Shown: positions 9,307 through 19,101, numbered from the stretch's first letter. The stretch is DNA of 64,000 nt from Diaphorobacter nitroreducens (GCA_003755025.1 RJVL01000007.1:124001-188000); one strand, 5' to 3'. A program made the numbers and translations. The notes: generated by a model not told the origin, from the letters alone.

Positions 9307-10719
9307 ATGAAACTGAACTTTCTGGGCGCTGCGCGTGAAGTCACCGGATCGTGCTTCCTGGTGGAGGCGCTCAACCTGCGCTTCCTGGTGGATTGCGGCA
9401 TGGTTCAGGGCGGGCGCACGGCGGCGGCGCGCAATCGCGAGCCGTTCACGTTCGATCCGGCGTTGATCGACTTCGTGCTCCTGACCCATGCCCATATCGA
9501 CCATAGCGGACTGTTGCCCAAACTCACGCGCGCTGGGTTCAAAGGAGCCATCTACGCCACTCCCGCTACGGTTGATCTGCTGGGCGTGATGCTGCCCGAT
9601 AGCGCACACATCCAGGAGAGCGATGCAAAACGCAGTGCCAAAAGATCCCGTGGAGAGGATGCGCTGCCGCCGCTGTACACGCTGCAGGATGCGCGCGAAT
9701 GCCTGCAACAAGTACGAGGCATCGAATACGACCGGGAGTTCGCGCCCCGTGTCGGGGTGCGCGCACGCTTTCGCGATGCCGGACACATCCTCGGATCGGC
9801 CATTATCGAAGTCTGGGTCACCGAGTATGGCTACCCGACGAAACTGGTATTCAGTGGCGACCTTGGCCAGCCGGGACGCCCGATATTGCGCGACCCGACA
9901 CCCATCGAGGACGCCGACATCCTCGTCATCGAGTCCACCTATGGCAACCGCCAGCACAAGGACCTCTCGGCCACCGAAGAGGAGATGATCGGCATCGTCG
10001 AGAAAACCCTGTTCGAGCGCGGTGGCAACGTCATCGTGCCGGCCTTCGCGGTCGGTCGAACCCAGGAAGTCCTCTACCACCTGCACCGTCTCACCAGCGA
10101 GGGGCGACTGCGGCAACCGAAGGTATTCGTTGATTCGCCTATGGCCACGGAAGCCACGCGCATCACACGCGAGCACCTTGAGCTGTTCGATGAGCAGGCA
10201 AAGCGCCTGGCAGGATGGCACGCGCGCGGCGAAAACCTGCCGTATCTGCATTTCACGGAAAGTGCCGAAGAGTCCATGGCGCTGAACCAGATTCGTTCGG
10301 GCGCCATCATCATTTCCGCCAGCGGCATGTGCGATGCGGGGCGCATCCGGCACCACCTGCGCCACAATTTGCCGCGCAAGGAATGCAGTGTCCTGTTCTC
10401 CGGCTTCCAGGCGCAGGGAACACTTGGCCGTCAACTGGTCGATGGCGCTCAACGCGTGCGCATCTTCGGCGACGACATTCCGGTGCGCGCGGCGATCCAC
10501 AGTGTCGATGGGCTCTCGGCGCACGCCGACCAACCGGCCCTGATGGCCTGGGCCCGCGGCTTCAAGCAAGCCCCGGAGCAAACCTTCGTGGTGCATGGGG
10601 AGCCGTCCGCTGCGCAGAATTTTGCGGAACTCCTGCAACAGCAGCTTGGCTGGCAGGTCTCGGTGCCTGAACATGGCCAGGTGGTGCCCTGGCCGGATTT
10701 TCTGGCGATCGAGCGATGA
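9307..10719 (+). CDS. Metallo-beta-lactamase fold RNA-processing enzyme (beta-CASP type)
   Basis: A 470-aa predicted exo/endoribonuclease. It begins with GAAREVTGSCFLV and carries the zinc motif HAHIDHSG near residue 60, later metal ligands (DAGHILGSA, SGDLG) and the beta-CASP motifs (VIVPAFAVGRTQEVLY; FSGFQAQGTLGR; GLSAHADQ). Bacterial homologues are annotated as MBL-fold metallohydrolases with an RNA-specificity domain. The stop overlaps the following LOG gene by 4 bp, so the two are co-translated. Its RNA target is unknown. Confidence 0.92.
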   Translation: MKLNFLGAAREVTGSCFLVEALNLRFLVDCGMVQGGRTAAARNREPFTFDPALIDFVLLTHAHIDHSGLLPKLTRAGFKGAIYATPATVDLLGVMLPDSAHIQESDAKRSAKRSRGEDALPPLYTLQDARECLQQVRGIEYDREFAPRVGVRARFRDAGHILGSAIIEVWVTEYGYPTKLVFSGDLGQPGRPILRDPTPIEDADILVIESTYGNRQHKDLSATEEEMIGIVEKTLFERGGNVIVPAFAVGRTQEVLYHLHRLTSEGRLRQPKVFVDSPMATEATRITREHLELFDEQAKRLAGWHARGENLPYLHFTESAEESMALNQIRSGAIIISASGMCDAGRIRHHLRHNLPRKECSVLFSGFQAQGTLGRQLVDGAQRVRIFGDDIPVRAAIHSVDGLSAHADQPALMAWARGFKQAPEQTFVVHGEPSAAQNFAELLQQQLGWQVSVPEHGQVVPWPDFLAIER

Positions 10720-11582
10720 CCCCATCCGCTGATCCTGACGAGCGCCTGCGCGCCATCCTCGATTCACCCACGTACCGTCTTGCGTACGAAGACATCGATT
10801 TGCTTGGCCAGGAAGAGCTTCGGCCATTGCGCCTGCAGCTTGAGCTGCTCAAGCCCGAGCGCATCCTGCACGAACAAGGCGTCCATTCGACGGTGGTGGT
10901 CTTCGGCAGTGCACGCGTCAGCGACGCCGAGACGGCCACCGCCCGCCTTGACGCGCTGGAGCAGCAGGCGCGCACCACGCCGCAGAATTCCAAGCTGACA
11001 CAAGAGCTCTCCCGAGCCCGCCGCCGCGTGGAACAGGCGCGCTACTACGAAGAGGCACAGCGCTTCGCCCACCTGATTTCCAAGCGCTTCCAGCAACAGG
11101 AGCGGTGCGATTTCGTCGTCATCACCGGTGGCGGGCCAGGCATCATGGAGGCAGCCAATCGCGGTGCTTTCGATGCCGGGGCTCGCTCGATCGGGCTCAA
11201 CATCACGTTGCCGCACGAACAAACCCCGAACTCCTACATGTGTCCGGAGCTGGCGTTCCGGTTCCACTATTTCGCGCTGCGCAAGATGCATTTCCTGATG
11301 CATGCGCGTGGTCTGGTGACCTTTCCGGGCGGCTTCGGCACGCTCGATGAATTATTCGAAGTGTTGACTTTGATCCAAACCGGCAAGATGCAGCGGATTC
11401 CGGTGGTTCTGGTCGGTCGCACCTTCTGGCATCGGGCCGTTGATTTCGACCTTCTGCTCGACGAAGGCTACGTATCACCATCCGATCTCGACTTGTTTAC
11501 CTGCGTGGACAAAGCCGAAGAAATCATTGGCGCCCTGGAACGCTTTTACATCGATAGGGCAACAGACGGCACGCCATCATGA
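10716..11582 (+). CDS. LOG family nucleotide 5'-monophosphate phosphoribohydrolase-like protein
   Basis: A 288-aa LOG/TIGR00730-type protein. The nucleotide-binding motifs are VITGGGPGIMEAANRGA and the catalytic PGGFGTLDELFEVLTLIQ. Family members split base from ribose 5-phosphate in (cytokinin) nucleotides. It has an N-terminal extension of about 110 residues with a helical, Gln/Arg-rich segment before the core, as in the longer bacterial LOG subgroup. It starts inside the preceding MBL stop codon and its own stop overlaps the LpxR-like gene. Confidence 0.9.
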   Translation: MTPSADPDERLRAILDSPTYRLAYEDIDLLGQEELRPLRLQLELLKPERILHEQGVHSTVVVFGSARVSDAETATARLDALEQQARTTPQNSKLTQELSRARRRVEQARYYEEAQRFAHLISKRFQQQERCDFVVITGGGPGIMEAANRGAFDAGARSIGLNITLPHEQTPNSYMCPELAFRFHYFALRKMHFLMHARGLVTFPGGFGTLDELFEVLTLIQTGKMQRIPVVLVGRTFWHRAVDFDLLLDEGYVSPSDLDLFTCVDKAEEIIGALERFYIDRATDGTPS

Positions 11583-12778
11583 TGCGCATCGGCAGCCGTC
11601 ACGCGTGCCTGCCCAAGGCCAATGCGCGGCGGCCGGTGCGCAGTGTCACGCTGATGGTTGCCTGCGCGGTGCTCGGTCCGGTTGCCGCCCATGGCACGGA
11701 ACTCACACCCTCAGCTGATTCTTCCCGCTGCCTGCCAGAGCAGTCCCTGCACTGGAGAGGAGGCACCCTGCGCCTGGAGAACGATTTGTTCACCGGTACC
11801 GACCGCAACTACACCAATGGCGTGGCGTTGAGCGTGGTTTCGCGCGATCTGCAAGGCGCGCTCCGCCCGGAATGTCTGCCCCAACCGATTGCCTGGTATA
11901 CCCGCTTCATCGGCTGGGCTGATCCCGAGTTCTGGCGGGACTCTGGAGCCCGGTCGGCATCGCAAAACATCGTCGTGCGCTTCGGCCAGTCCATGTACAC
12001 GCCCGAGGACAAGACGCGCACCGATCTGATTTCCGACGATCGCCCGTACGCCGGCCTGCTGTACCTGGGCTTGGCATGGAATCGCCGCGTCCAACCACAG
12101 GCCGCCAGCTACGAAATGCTTGACGTGCGCGAACTGACCCTGGGCGTGATTGGCCCTTGGTCGTTGGCGGAGCAATCACAGGATCTGGTGCATCGGGTGC
12201 GGGGCATCGATCGCTTTCGCGGCTGGGACAACCAGTTGCGCAACGAACCCGCGTTCCAGATGGCCATGGAGCGCAAGTTCAAGTCGTACACGGAGGGTGC
12301 CGTCCGGCCGGGATGGAGCGGCGACGTGATCGGCAGCTATGCCCTGCGGATCGGAAACATTGAAACCGCAGCCAGTACCGGCGTGGAATTGCGTGCGGGC
12401 TGGAACATTCCGAACGATTTCGGCAGCTATCCGATTCGACCCGGCGCTGAGAACCGCCCGCCCTCGGGCGTTTCCGACCTGCGCAGGACCGAGCCGCAAT
12501 CGGCGCGCGCGCCCAAACCCGGAGCGCATGCATTCCTGAACCTGGAGGCCAAAGCCGTTGCCTGGGACTTCTCGCTCGACGGGAATCTGTTTCGGCACAG
12601 CCACCACGTCAGTCGACGACCCTGGGTCGCTCAGGCAGCCATTGGCATCAGCAGCCAATGGATTGTTGCCGGGCATGGCGTGCGGCTTGCCGTGATGCGC
12701 GTCTGGAGAACCCGCGAGTTCGACCAGCAGATCGGCCATCACGCCTTCGGATCGATTGCGCTGAGCATGGAATTTTGA
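11579..12778 (+). CDS. Lipid A deacylase LpxR family protein (DUF2219)
   Basis: A 399-aa predicted outer-membrane beta-barrel. A signal-like hydrophobic stretch (SVTLMVACAVLGPVAAHG) precedes LRLENDLFTGTDRNYTNG, the LpxR/DUF2219 signature; the Asn/Asp residues there correspond to the catalytic and Ca-binding region of Salmonella LpxR, which removes the 3'-acyloxyacyl chain of lipid A. A second family block is SDDRPYAGLLYLGLAW. It would modify the outer membrane of the ICE host. The unusually long N-terminal region suggests the signal peptide may start at an internal Met. Confidence 0.85.
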   Translation: MMRIGSRHACLPKANARRPVRSVTLMVACAVLGPVAAHGTELTPSADSSRCLPEQSLHWRGGTLRLENDLFTGTDRNYTNGVALSVVSRDLQGALRPECLPQPIAWYTRFIGWADPEFWRDSGARSASQNIVVRFGQSMYTPEDKTRTDLISDDRPYAGLLYLGLAWNRRVQPQAASYEMLDVRELTLGVIGPWSLAEQSQDLVHRVRGIDRFRGWDNQLRNEPAFQMAMERKFKSYTEGAVRPGWSGDVIGSYALRIGNIETAASTGVELRAGWNIPNDFGSYPIRPGAENRPPSGVSDLRRTEPQSARAPKPGAHAFLNLEAKAVAWDFSLDGNLFRHSHHVSRRPWVAQAAIGISSQWIVAGHGVRLAVMRVWRTREFDQQIGHHAFGSIALSMEF

Positions 12779-12838
12779 AAGCCCGAAGTCATGCGCTCGT
12801 CTGCGAAGCATTCACCAACAACCTCAATGGAGAACCTC

Positions 12839-13300
12839 GTGAGTCACCTCTTGAACCATCGACAGCTTTTGACGATCGCCTTATCAGTAGCCTTGGCTAC
12901 CGCCGCCACGGGGCTTGGTGCGCAGTCCGCCGAGGCCGCAAAGCCGATGGCGCTTCGCAGCGTCATGGAGAAGCTTGGCCGTGACATGCAAGCCGTCACC
13001 GGCGCGATTTCCAAGGAGGAATGGACGTTGGTCGCCGAGTTGGCGCCAAAAATTGCCAAGCATGCCGAACCGCCCCTGGGCGAAAAGATGCGCATTCTTG
13101 GCTGGCTTGGCACGGATGCCGGGAAGTTTCGGGGTTTCGATGGACAGGTCCATGACGCTGCGAGCTCCATGGGGGATGCCGCCAAACGCGGTGACGGCCC
13201 GGCCGTGATCGCGGCATTCTCCAAGACGCAACAAAGCTGCCTCGCTTGCCACCAAAGCTTCCGACAATCGTTCATGAAGCAATTTTATGAGAGTCGCTGA
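12839..13300 (+). CDS. Periplasmic cytochrome c' -like protein
   Basis: About 153 aa. A signal peptide (LLTIALSVALATAATGLGAQSAEA) is followed by a helical domain and a single heme site CLACH close to the C-terminus, the architecture of cytochrome c'. I favour GTG at 12839, preceded by GGAG eight bases upstream, over the in-frame ATGs at 12827 and 12791. Cytochromes c' bind NO or buffer redox stress, consistent with a low-oxygen or nitrosative theme in this cargo block (inference). Confidence 0.8.
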   Translation: MSHLLNHRQLLTIALSVALATAATGLGAQSAEAAKPMALRSVMEKLGRDMQAVTGAISKEEWTLVAELAPKIAKHAEPPLGEKMRILGWLGTDAGKFRGFDGQVHDAASSMGDAAKRGDGPAVIAAFSKTQQSCLACHQSFRQSFMKQFYESR

Positions 13301-13354
13301 CACGCATTTGTCCCAGACCGGTTTGTATGGGACATCACGATTGGGAGCGTCACG

Positions 13355-14563
13355 ATGAGCAACTCACAGCCGAGCCTCATCCTGGTACTCAATTGCGGCT
13401 CCTCAAGCATCAAGTTCGCCTTGTTCGATGCACAGGCGCGCCCGTTGCCGCGCAAGCCGTTCTGGCACGGCAAGGTGCAAGGGATTACTGGGCTTGTGCC
13501 TGAATACAGCGACAGTGGCACTGCACAGCAGCGCATCCATCTGGATCACGAACACCCTCACACCGCCGCTCTGGCGTTGATTCAAGCGCGCATCGTGGCC
13601 CGACTCGATGGCCGCCGCATTGTGGCCATCGCGCATCGTGTCGTTCATGGCGGCAGCAGGTACTTCGAGCCAACCCTGGTGACCGCTGGCACCATCGCGG
13701 AGCTGCGGGCCTTGATTCCTTTGGCGCCGCTGCACCAACCCTTTCCTCTGAAGGCCATGAGTTTGCTGTTCGAGCAGTGGCCCGGAATTGTTCAGGTAGC
13801 GTGCTTCGATACAGCCTTTCACCGCACGGTGCCAAAGGTGGAGCAGATCCTGCCGCTGCCGTACTCGGCCTGGGAACGCGGTCTGCGCCGTTACGGCTTC
13901 CACGGCCTTTCGTACGACTACATGAGCCACGTTCTCCCCGAGCGCCACGGCGATCTGGCACGCGGCCGCACCCTCGTCGCGCATCTCGGCAGCGGGGCCA
14001 GCCTGTGCGCGATGCAGAACCTGCAAAGCGTCGCCACCACGATGGGCTTTTCCGCACTCGACGGCCTGATGATGGGCACCCGCACAGGTTCGCTCGATCC
14101 GGGCGCCTTACTCTACCTGATGGAAATCGAAGAGCTCTCGCTGGAAGAAGTGGGCCGCACGCTTTACAACCAGTCCGGCCTGCTCGGTGTTTCCGGAATT
14201 TCGGCCGAACCGCGCGTCGTGGTGATGCACGAGGCTGATCCTGGCGAAGCCGGCGAACGAGCCCGCATCGCGTTAGCGCTCTACGTGCGCCGCATCGTGC
14301 GCGAGATTGGCGCGCTGGTCGCAGTCCTTGGCGGCCTGGATCTGTTCGTGTTCACTGCCGGCGTCGGTGAGCACAACGCCTTCGTGCGCGAGCGCGTCTG
14401 CCGCGACCTGGCCTTTCTCGACATCAAACTGGATACGGATGCCAACGCCATTGATGCCCCAGTCATCTCCACCACCGACAGCCGGGTACTGGTCACGGTG
14501 GAGCCTACCAACGAGGAATGGGTCGCAGCACGCTATACGCAGGAATTGATGAGCGCCGCGTGA
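13355..14563 (+). CDS. ackA: Acetate kinase
   Basis: A 402-aa enzyme converting acetyl phosphate and ADP to acetate and ATP. Hallmarks: N-terminal LVLNCGSSSIKFALF, VVHGG, the phosphate-binding HLGSGASLCAM, MGTRTGSLDPGAL and the C-terminal FTAGVGEHNAFVRERVC. Length is normal. It lies about 80 bp upstream of a phosphoketolase whose product is acetyl phosphate, so the pair forms a complete ATP-generating bypass. Located in the ICE cargo rather than beside pta. Confidence 0.96.
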   Translation: MSNSQPSLILVLNCGSSSIKFALFDAQARPLPRKPFWHGKVQGITGLVPEYSDSGTAQQRIHLDHEHPHTAALALIQARIVARLDGRRIVAIAHRVVHGGSRYFEPTLVTAGTIAELRALIPLAPLHQPFPLKAMSLLFEQWPGIVQVACFDTAFHRTVPKVEQILPLPYSAWERGLRRYGFHGLSYDYMSHVLPERHGDLARGRTLVAHLGSGASLCAMQNLQSVATTMGFSALDGLMMGTRTGSLDPGALLYLMEIEELSLEEVGRTLYNQSGLLGVSGISAEPRVVVMHEADPGEAGERARIALALYVRRIVREIGALVAVLGGLDLFVFTAGVGEHNAFVRERVCRDLAFLDIKLDTDANAIDAPVISTTDSRVLVTVEPTNEEWVAARYTQELMSAA

Positions 14564-14645
14564 TGTCCCAGCCAGGCAAAGCTCGCTCGGCTCAACGAGC
14601 TCTGTAGCCACATTGGGTTCGTCGGCACCAAAGAAGGAAAATCAC

Positions 14646-17018
14646 ATGACCACCGCTTCCACCCTCCGCCAGCGCTGGCTGACCGGCCACGGCCCCATCG
14701 TCCATCGCGACGAGACCGCCGCACGTGTCGAGGCGCTGGTGGCTCGCTTGATCGCTGACGGCCGCGTTGCAGACGAAGCAACGGCCTACAGCCTGCTTGC
14801 CGCCGCCGACCGCCTGGGCTGCGTGGCCATGAACGTGGTCGCGCACATGACCTATGCGCGCCGCATCGATCTTTCCGGCGCGGTGCTGTCAGCCGAGGAC
14901 TTCAAGCCAACGCCCGAAGGCCACACTGGCGGCTCACTGAACATGGTGCAGGCCTTCGTCGGCTACCTGCTCGCCAACGCACTCACCGGCAGCACGCGCG
15001 GCTGGATCATGGGCCAGGGCCACTGCGTCGCTGCCATAGAAGCCGTCAATGCGCTGACCGGCGACGTCTCGCCCGCGCAGCGGGGACGCTACGACCACAG
15101 CGCGGAAGGCCTGTCGCGCCTGTGTGCCGATTTCTATTCGTATGCCATCGATGCGCAGGGCCTCCCGGCTGTGCCGCTGGGCAGCCATGCCGGCCCCAAC
15201 ACCGTCGGCGCCGTGTCCGAAGGCGGCTATCTCGGCTTTGCCGAACTGCAGTACATCCACATGCCGCTGCCTGGCGAATCGCTGGTCGCCTTCCTCAGCG
15301 ATGGCGCCTTCGAGGAGCAGCGCGGCCCGGACTGGGCGCCGCGCTGGTGGCGCGCGCAGGACAGCGGCTTCGCTGTGCCGGTGATGATCCTCAACGGCCG
15401 GCGCATCGAGCAGCGCACCCAGATCATGCAGGAAGGCGGTGCGCAATGGCTGGCCGAAGACGTGCGCCACAATGGTTTTGACCCGGTGATCGTCGATGGC
15501 CACGACCCGGCCGCGATCGCCTGGGCGATCATCGAAGCCGAGGATACGCTGCGCGTCCTCGCCGCCGATCCGGATCGCCGCTATCCGGCGCCTTTGCCCT
15601 ACGTGATCGCCGAGACCGAGAAGGGCTTCGGCTTTCCGGGCGCAGGCAGCAACGCCGCGCACAATCTGCCACTGGGCGGCAATCCTCATATCGATGTCGC
15701 CATGCGTGAGCTGTTCAACGAAAGCGCGGCTGCGCTGTTCGTTGCACCGGCCGAACTCGCCGCCGCGCTCGCCGCCTTCGCGACCCACGCTGCCCAGCAA
15801 CGTCCGCTGGAAAGCGCGCATCCGATGGCGCACCGCCACCCCGCTGCGCCCAGGCTGCCCGAACCGCGCTGGGAGATGCCAGGCAGCGAAGGCAGTGCGA
15901 TGACGGCGCTAGACCAGTGGTTCGTTGAATTCGCCAAAGCCAATCCCGAGCTGCGCATGCGCATCGGCAACCCTGACGAATTAGCCAGTAACAAGATGGG
16001 CGGCACGCTGGCGCTGCTGAAGCATCGCGTCAACGAGCCCGAACCCGGCGTGCCCGAGGACCTGCACGGCGCCATCATCACCGCGCTCAACGAAGAAGCC
16101 GTGGCCGCCGCCGCGCTCGGCAACAAGGGTGGACTGAACCTGATCGTCAGCTACGAAGCTTTCGCGGTGAAGATGCTCGGCCTGATGCGGCAGGAAATCA
16201 TCTTCTCCCGCCACCAGCGTCAGGTCGGCCAGACAGCGGGCTGGCTGTCAGTGCCGCTCATCGTCACCTCGCACACCTGGGAAAACGCCAAGAACGAACA
16301 GTCGCATCAAGACCCGACCATCGGCGAAGCCCTGCTGGGCGAGATGTCGGACACCTCGCGCGTACTGTTCCCGGTGGATGGCAACACCGCCGCCGCTGCG
16401 CTGCGCGACGTCTATGCCGGACGCGGCCAACTGGCCTGCCTGATCGTCTCCAAGCGCGACGTGGAAAACCGCTTCGACGCCGAATCGGCGCAACGCCTGA
16501 TCCGTGACGGTGCCGCCCATCTGATCGGCGACCCTGCCAAGGCTGAGGTGCAGCTCATCGCGCTGGGCGCCTACCAGCTCGACGAGGCCATCAAGGCGCA
16601 GCAGCACCTTGCCGAGCTAGACAGGTGCGCCTGCGTCACCGTCATCCTGGAACCCGGCCGCCTGCGCATCCCGCGCGACGCCATGGAAGCCGAATTCGTC
16701 GATGACGACGCCACTGTCAACGCACTGTTCCCGCCGGGCCTGCCGCGCGTGATCCTCACTCACACCCGCCCCGAACCCATGCTCGGCATCCTGCGCCGCA
16801 TCGACAGCGGCCCCGCCAGGACGCACGCCCTCGGCTACATCAGCCGCGGCGGTACCTTCGATGTTGCCGGCATGCTGTTCGCCAACCGCTGCACCTGGGC
16901 GCATGCGGTGGATGCCGCAGCGACCGTGGCCGGCTGGAATCGTGAAGCACTGCTCGACCATGCGCAGCGCGCAGCTCTTGATGGCACCGGCAAACCAGGT
17001 GATTTACTGAGCCCGTGA
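14646..17018 (+). CDS. xfp: Xylulose 5-phosphate/fructose 6-phosphate phosphoketolase
   Basis: A 790-aa thiamine-diphosphate enzyme cleaving xylulose-5-P (and often fructose-6-P) to acetyl phosphate plus glyceraldehyde-3-P or erythrose-4-P. Signatures include EGHTGGSLNMVQAFVGYL, GQGHCVAAIEAVNALTGD and SDGAFEEQRGPDWAPRWW. Length is normal. The ATG at 14646 follows AAGGAAAA and is preferred over the upstream in-frame 14613. It feeds acetyl phosphate to the acetate kinase just upstream. It is the last cargo gene; about 100 bp later the ICE backbone begins on the other strand. Confidence 0.96.
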   Translation: MTTASTLRQRWLTGHGPIVHRDETAARVEALVARLIADGRVADEATAYSLLAAADRLGCVAMNVVAHMTYARRIDLSGAVLSAEDFKPTPEGHTGGSLNMVQAFVGYLLANALTGSTRGWIMGQGHCVAAIEAVNALTGDVSPAQRGRYDHSAEGLSRLCADFYSYAIDAQGLPAVPLGSHAGPNTVGAVSEGGYLGFAELQYIHMPLPGESLVAFLSDGAFEEQRGPDWAPRWWRAQDSGFAVPVMILNGRRIEQRTQIMQEGGAQWLAEDVRHNGFDPVIVDGHDPAAIAWAIIEAEDTLRVLAADPDRRYPAPLPYVIAETEKGFGFPGAGSNAAHNLPLGGNPHIDVAMRELFNESAAALFVAPAELAAALAAFATHAAQQRPLESAHPMAHRHPAAPRLPEPRWEMPGSEGSAMTALDQWFVEFAKANPELRMRIGNPDELASNKMGGTLALLKHRVNEPEPGVPEDLHGAIITALNEEAVAAAALGNKGGLNLIVSYEAFAVKMLGLMRQEIIFSRHQRQVGQTAGWLSVPLIVTSHTWENAKNEQSHQDPTIGEALLGEMSDTSRVLFPVDGNTAAAALRDVYAGRGQLACLIVSKRDVENRFDAESAQRLIRDGAAHLIGDPAKAEVQLIALGAYQLDEAIKAQQHLAELDRCACVTVILEPGRLRIPRDAMEAEFVDDDATVNALFPPGLPRVILTHTRPEPMLGILRRIDSGPARTHALGYISRGGTFDVAGMLFANRCTWAHAVDAAATVAGWNREALLDHAQRAALDGTGKPGDLLSP

Positions 17019-17118
17019 GTCAGGCGCGCGAGCCCTGTGCCGACCACGAAGTGTGCCGACAGCACTGCCTGACGATATGCCACGGAGACGTCGTGATGAA
17101 CTTTCTCTTGAGGTGGTT

Positions 17119-19101
17119 TCAGCCGATCGACATCCCACGTCCCCGCACCACATCCCACGACACAACGCCGCCGCGCATAGTCGCCGCGATCTGCTGCCCC
17201 AGTCGCTGCTCTATCACCGGCTTCCACGGCACCAGGCTGAACCCCAGGCCGTCATCAAGCATGGCGTAGCGCCCACTGGCGAGCATCACGCTGCGCCGAT
17301 AGATGCCGGCCACGCGCTGCGCATCGGCTACCGGGCGATGCTCCAGACCAGTTTCGACGGCAATGTCCTTGGCGGCCTGCGCCAGTTCCCGGTTGCGTAA
17401 CGTGCCCAGCAGGTTGCGCGCCAAGATCACGCGCTGCCCGCGCCGCTCGGCCAAACCCTGTTCGGCCAGGAAATCGGCGCGCTGCTGCATCGCCTGCTTG
17501 GCTTCGCCGCCAAAGCCCAGATCGCCCAGGCCCGAACCACCACCGATCAACTGCTGGTCGAGCCAGGTGGCCCCGATCACGCGCGCCTGTCGCTCGATGG
17601 GCAGGTGCGATTTCAGCTCCACTGCCACGCCGCCCAGGCGCTGCGCGTCGTACTGGCGACCACGCTCGGGCAGGTCGTCCGGCACCTTCCATAGCCCTTC
17701 GGCCACGCGCTCCACGACGCCGGCGCGGCGCAGGGCTTCCAGCCGTCGAACGTGGGCGGCTACAACCTCTTGCGGATCGCGGCCAGGAACGGCCTGACCT
17801 TGCACCACGGCAAGGTGATGATCGGTGCGGTACAGGCCACCGCTTGCCAGCGCAGCGATGTTGCGGTCGGCCGCGCGCACGTCGGCCGATCCCTTCACCT
17901 CCACCACGGCGCCGGCCGGATAGTTCGCCAGTTCGTCGCGGGCGTTGAGCGCGACATAGTGGGCCTTGCCGTCCACCCCGTCGATGACCAGATAGCCCCG
18001 GTCGCGCAGCTCGTCGGCCAGGCCCTTGGCGGCCACGCGCCCGAGGATGGCTCGGCCATCGTCCCCAGGCTCGAACACCTCCAACTCGCGCGTCTCGCCG
18101 CGCATGGCCCGCTGCATGGTGCGGATGATGTCGCCGCGCTCGCCCAGGGCGCGCAGGGTCTTTTCCGCGTCGGCATGGACGGCCCAGGTGCCGGGCTGCA
18201 TCTCGTCGGCCAGGCCCAGGCGCTGCAAGCGTTGCAGGCGGCCGATCAGCAGCAGGCGCTGGCGTTGCAGCCGGGGTTCGTTGAACCGTTCGATCTGCAC
18301 CCGACCATCCTCGCCGGCCTCGCGCTGCAACGTGCGGTCGAGGCTAGTCCACCGCTCTTGCTCCACCTCGCGCTGCAAGGTCTGCTGGATCTCCAGTTCG
18401 GTGCGCGGCCCCAGCCATTCGGTTGCCAGTTCGGCGGCGCGATGGCGGAAGCCATCGGCGATGTAGTCGCCAGCGATGATGAGGTCTTTGCCGGTGTCGT
18501 CGCGTCCGCGCACGACGATGTGCGTATGCGGGTTGTCGGTGTTCCAGTGGTTGACGGCCACCCAATCGAGGCGCGTGCCTAGGTCGGCTTCCATCCGGCC
18601 CATGAGGTGCCGCGTATAGGTACGCAGGTCTTCCAGCTCGGCGCCATCCTCGGGCGAGAGGATGAAGCGGAAATGGTGCCGGTCGTCAGCGCAGCGTTCC
18701 CTGAAGGCGTCGAGGTCGGCGGCATCGGTCTGCGGCCCGTAGGCTTGGCCCGGCTCGCCATCGCGGCCCACGCCGTCGCGCTCGATGTAGCGCAGGTGCT
18801 TGGCGAGCGACTGCGGACTGGCCCGCTGCTGGTTGACCAGCAGCGTCTTGATGGTCACGCGCCGCGACATGGGCGTGAGCTTCGCGCCCGCGAAGCGCGC
18901 CGCCGTGTGGCCGCGCCCCAGGCGCGAGCCGGGCCGCTGGCCGGTGCCGGCGCCCTTGCCACTGCCACCAGGACGGCGCACCGTGGACTTGCCGCCGCTG
19001 GCCTTGCCCGCCTGCTTGAGCACCTCGGAGACGAAGCCCTGGCCCCGGTTCTTCGGTGCACTGGGGCGGACGCGGAAATCATCGTCGCGGCGTTTGGTCA
19101 T
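17119..19101 (-). CDS. Conjugative relaxase, VirD2/RlxS type with DUF3363
   Basis: A 660-aa relaxase that would nick the ICE at oriT and lead the strand into the recipient. The N-terminal 100 residues are basic. Candidate motif I is KHLRYIERDG, supplying the catalytic Tyr; HFRFILSPEDG follows; the metal-binding motif III is WNTDNPHTHIVVRG (HxH). The C-terminal two thirds match the DUF3363 extension of Tn4371-type relaxases. It is the last gene of the leftward traF block and convergent with the phosphoketolase. Confidence 0.93.
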   Translation of the reverse strand: MTKRRDDDFRVRPSAPKNRGQGFVSEVLKQAGKASGGKSTVRRPGGSGKGAGTGQRPGSRLGRGHTAARFAGAKLTPMSRRVTIKTLLVNQQRASPQSLAKHLRYIERDGVGRDGEPGQAYGPQTDAADLDAFRERCADDRHHFRFILSPEDGAELEDLRTYTRHLMGRMEADLGTRLDWVAVNHWNTDNPHTHIVVRGRDDTGKDLIIAGDYIADGFRHRAAELATEWLGPRTELEIQQTLQREVEQERWTSLDRTLQREAGEDGRVQIERFNEPRLQRQRLLLIGRLQRLQRLGLADEMQPGTWAVHADAEKTLRALGERGDIIRTMQRAMRGETRELEVFEPGDDGRAILGRVAAKGLADELRDRGYLVIDGVDGKAHYVALNARDELANYPAGAVVEVKGSADVRAADRNIAALASGGLYRTDHHLAVVQGQAVPGRDPQEVVAAHVRRLEALRRAGVVERVAEGLWKVPDDLPERGRQYDAQRLGGVAVELKSHLPIERQARVIGATWLDQQLIGGGSGLGDLGFGGEAKQAMQQRADFLAEQGLAERRGQRVILARNLLGTLRNRELAQAAKDIAVETGLEHRPVADAQRVAGIYRRSVMLASGRYAMLDDGLGFSLVPWKPVIEQRLGQQIAATMRGGVVSWDVVRGRGMSIG

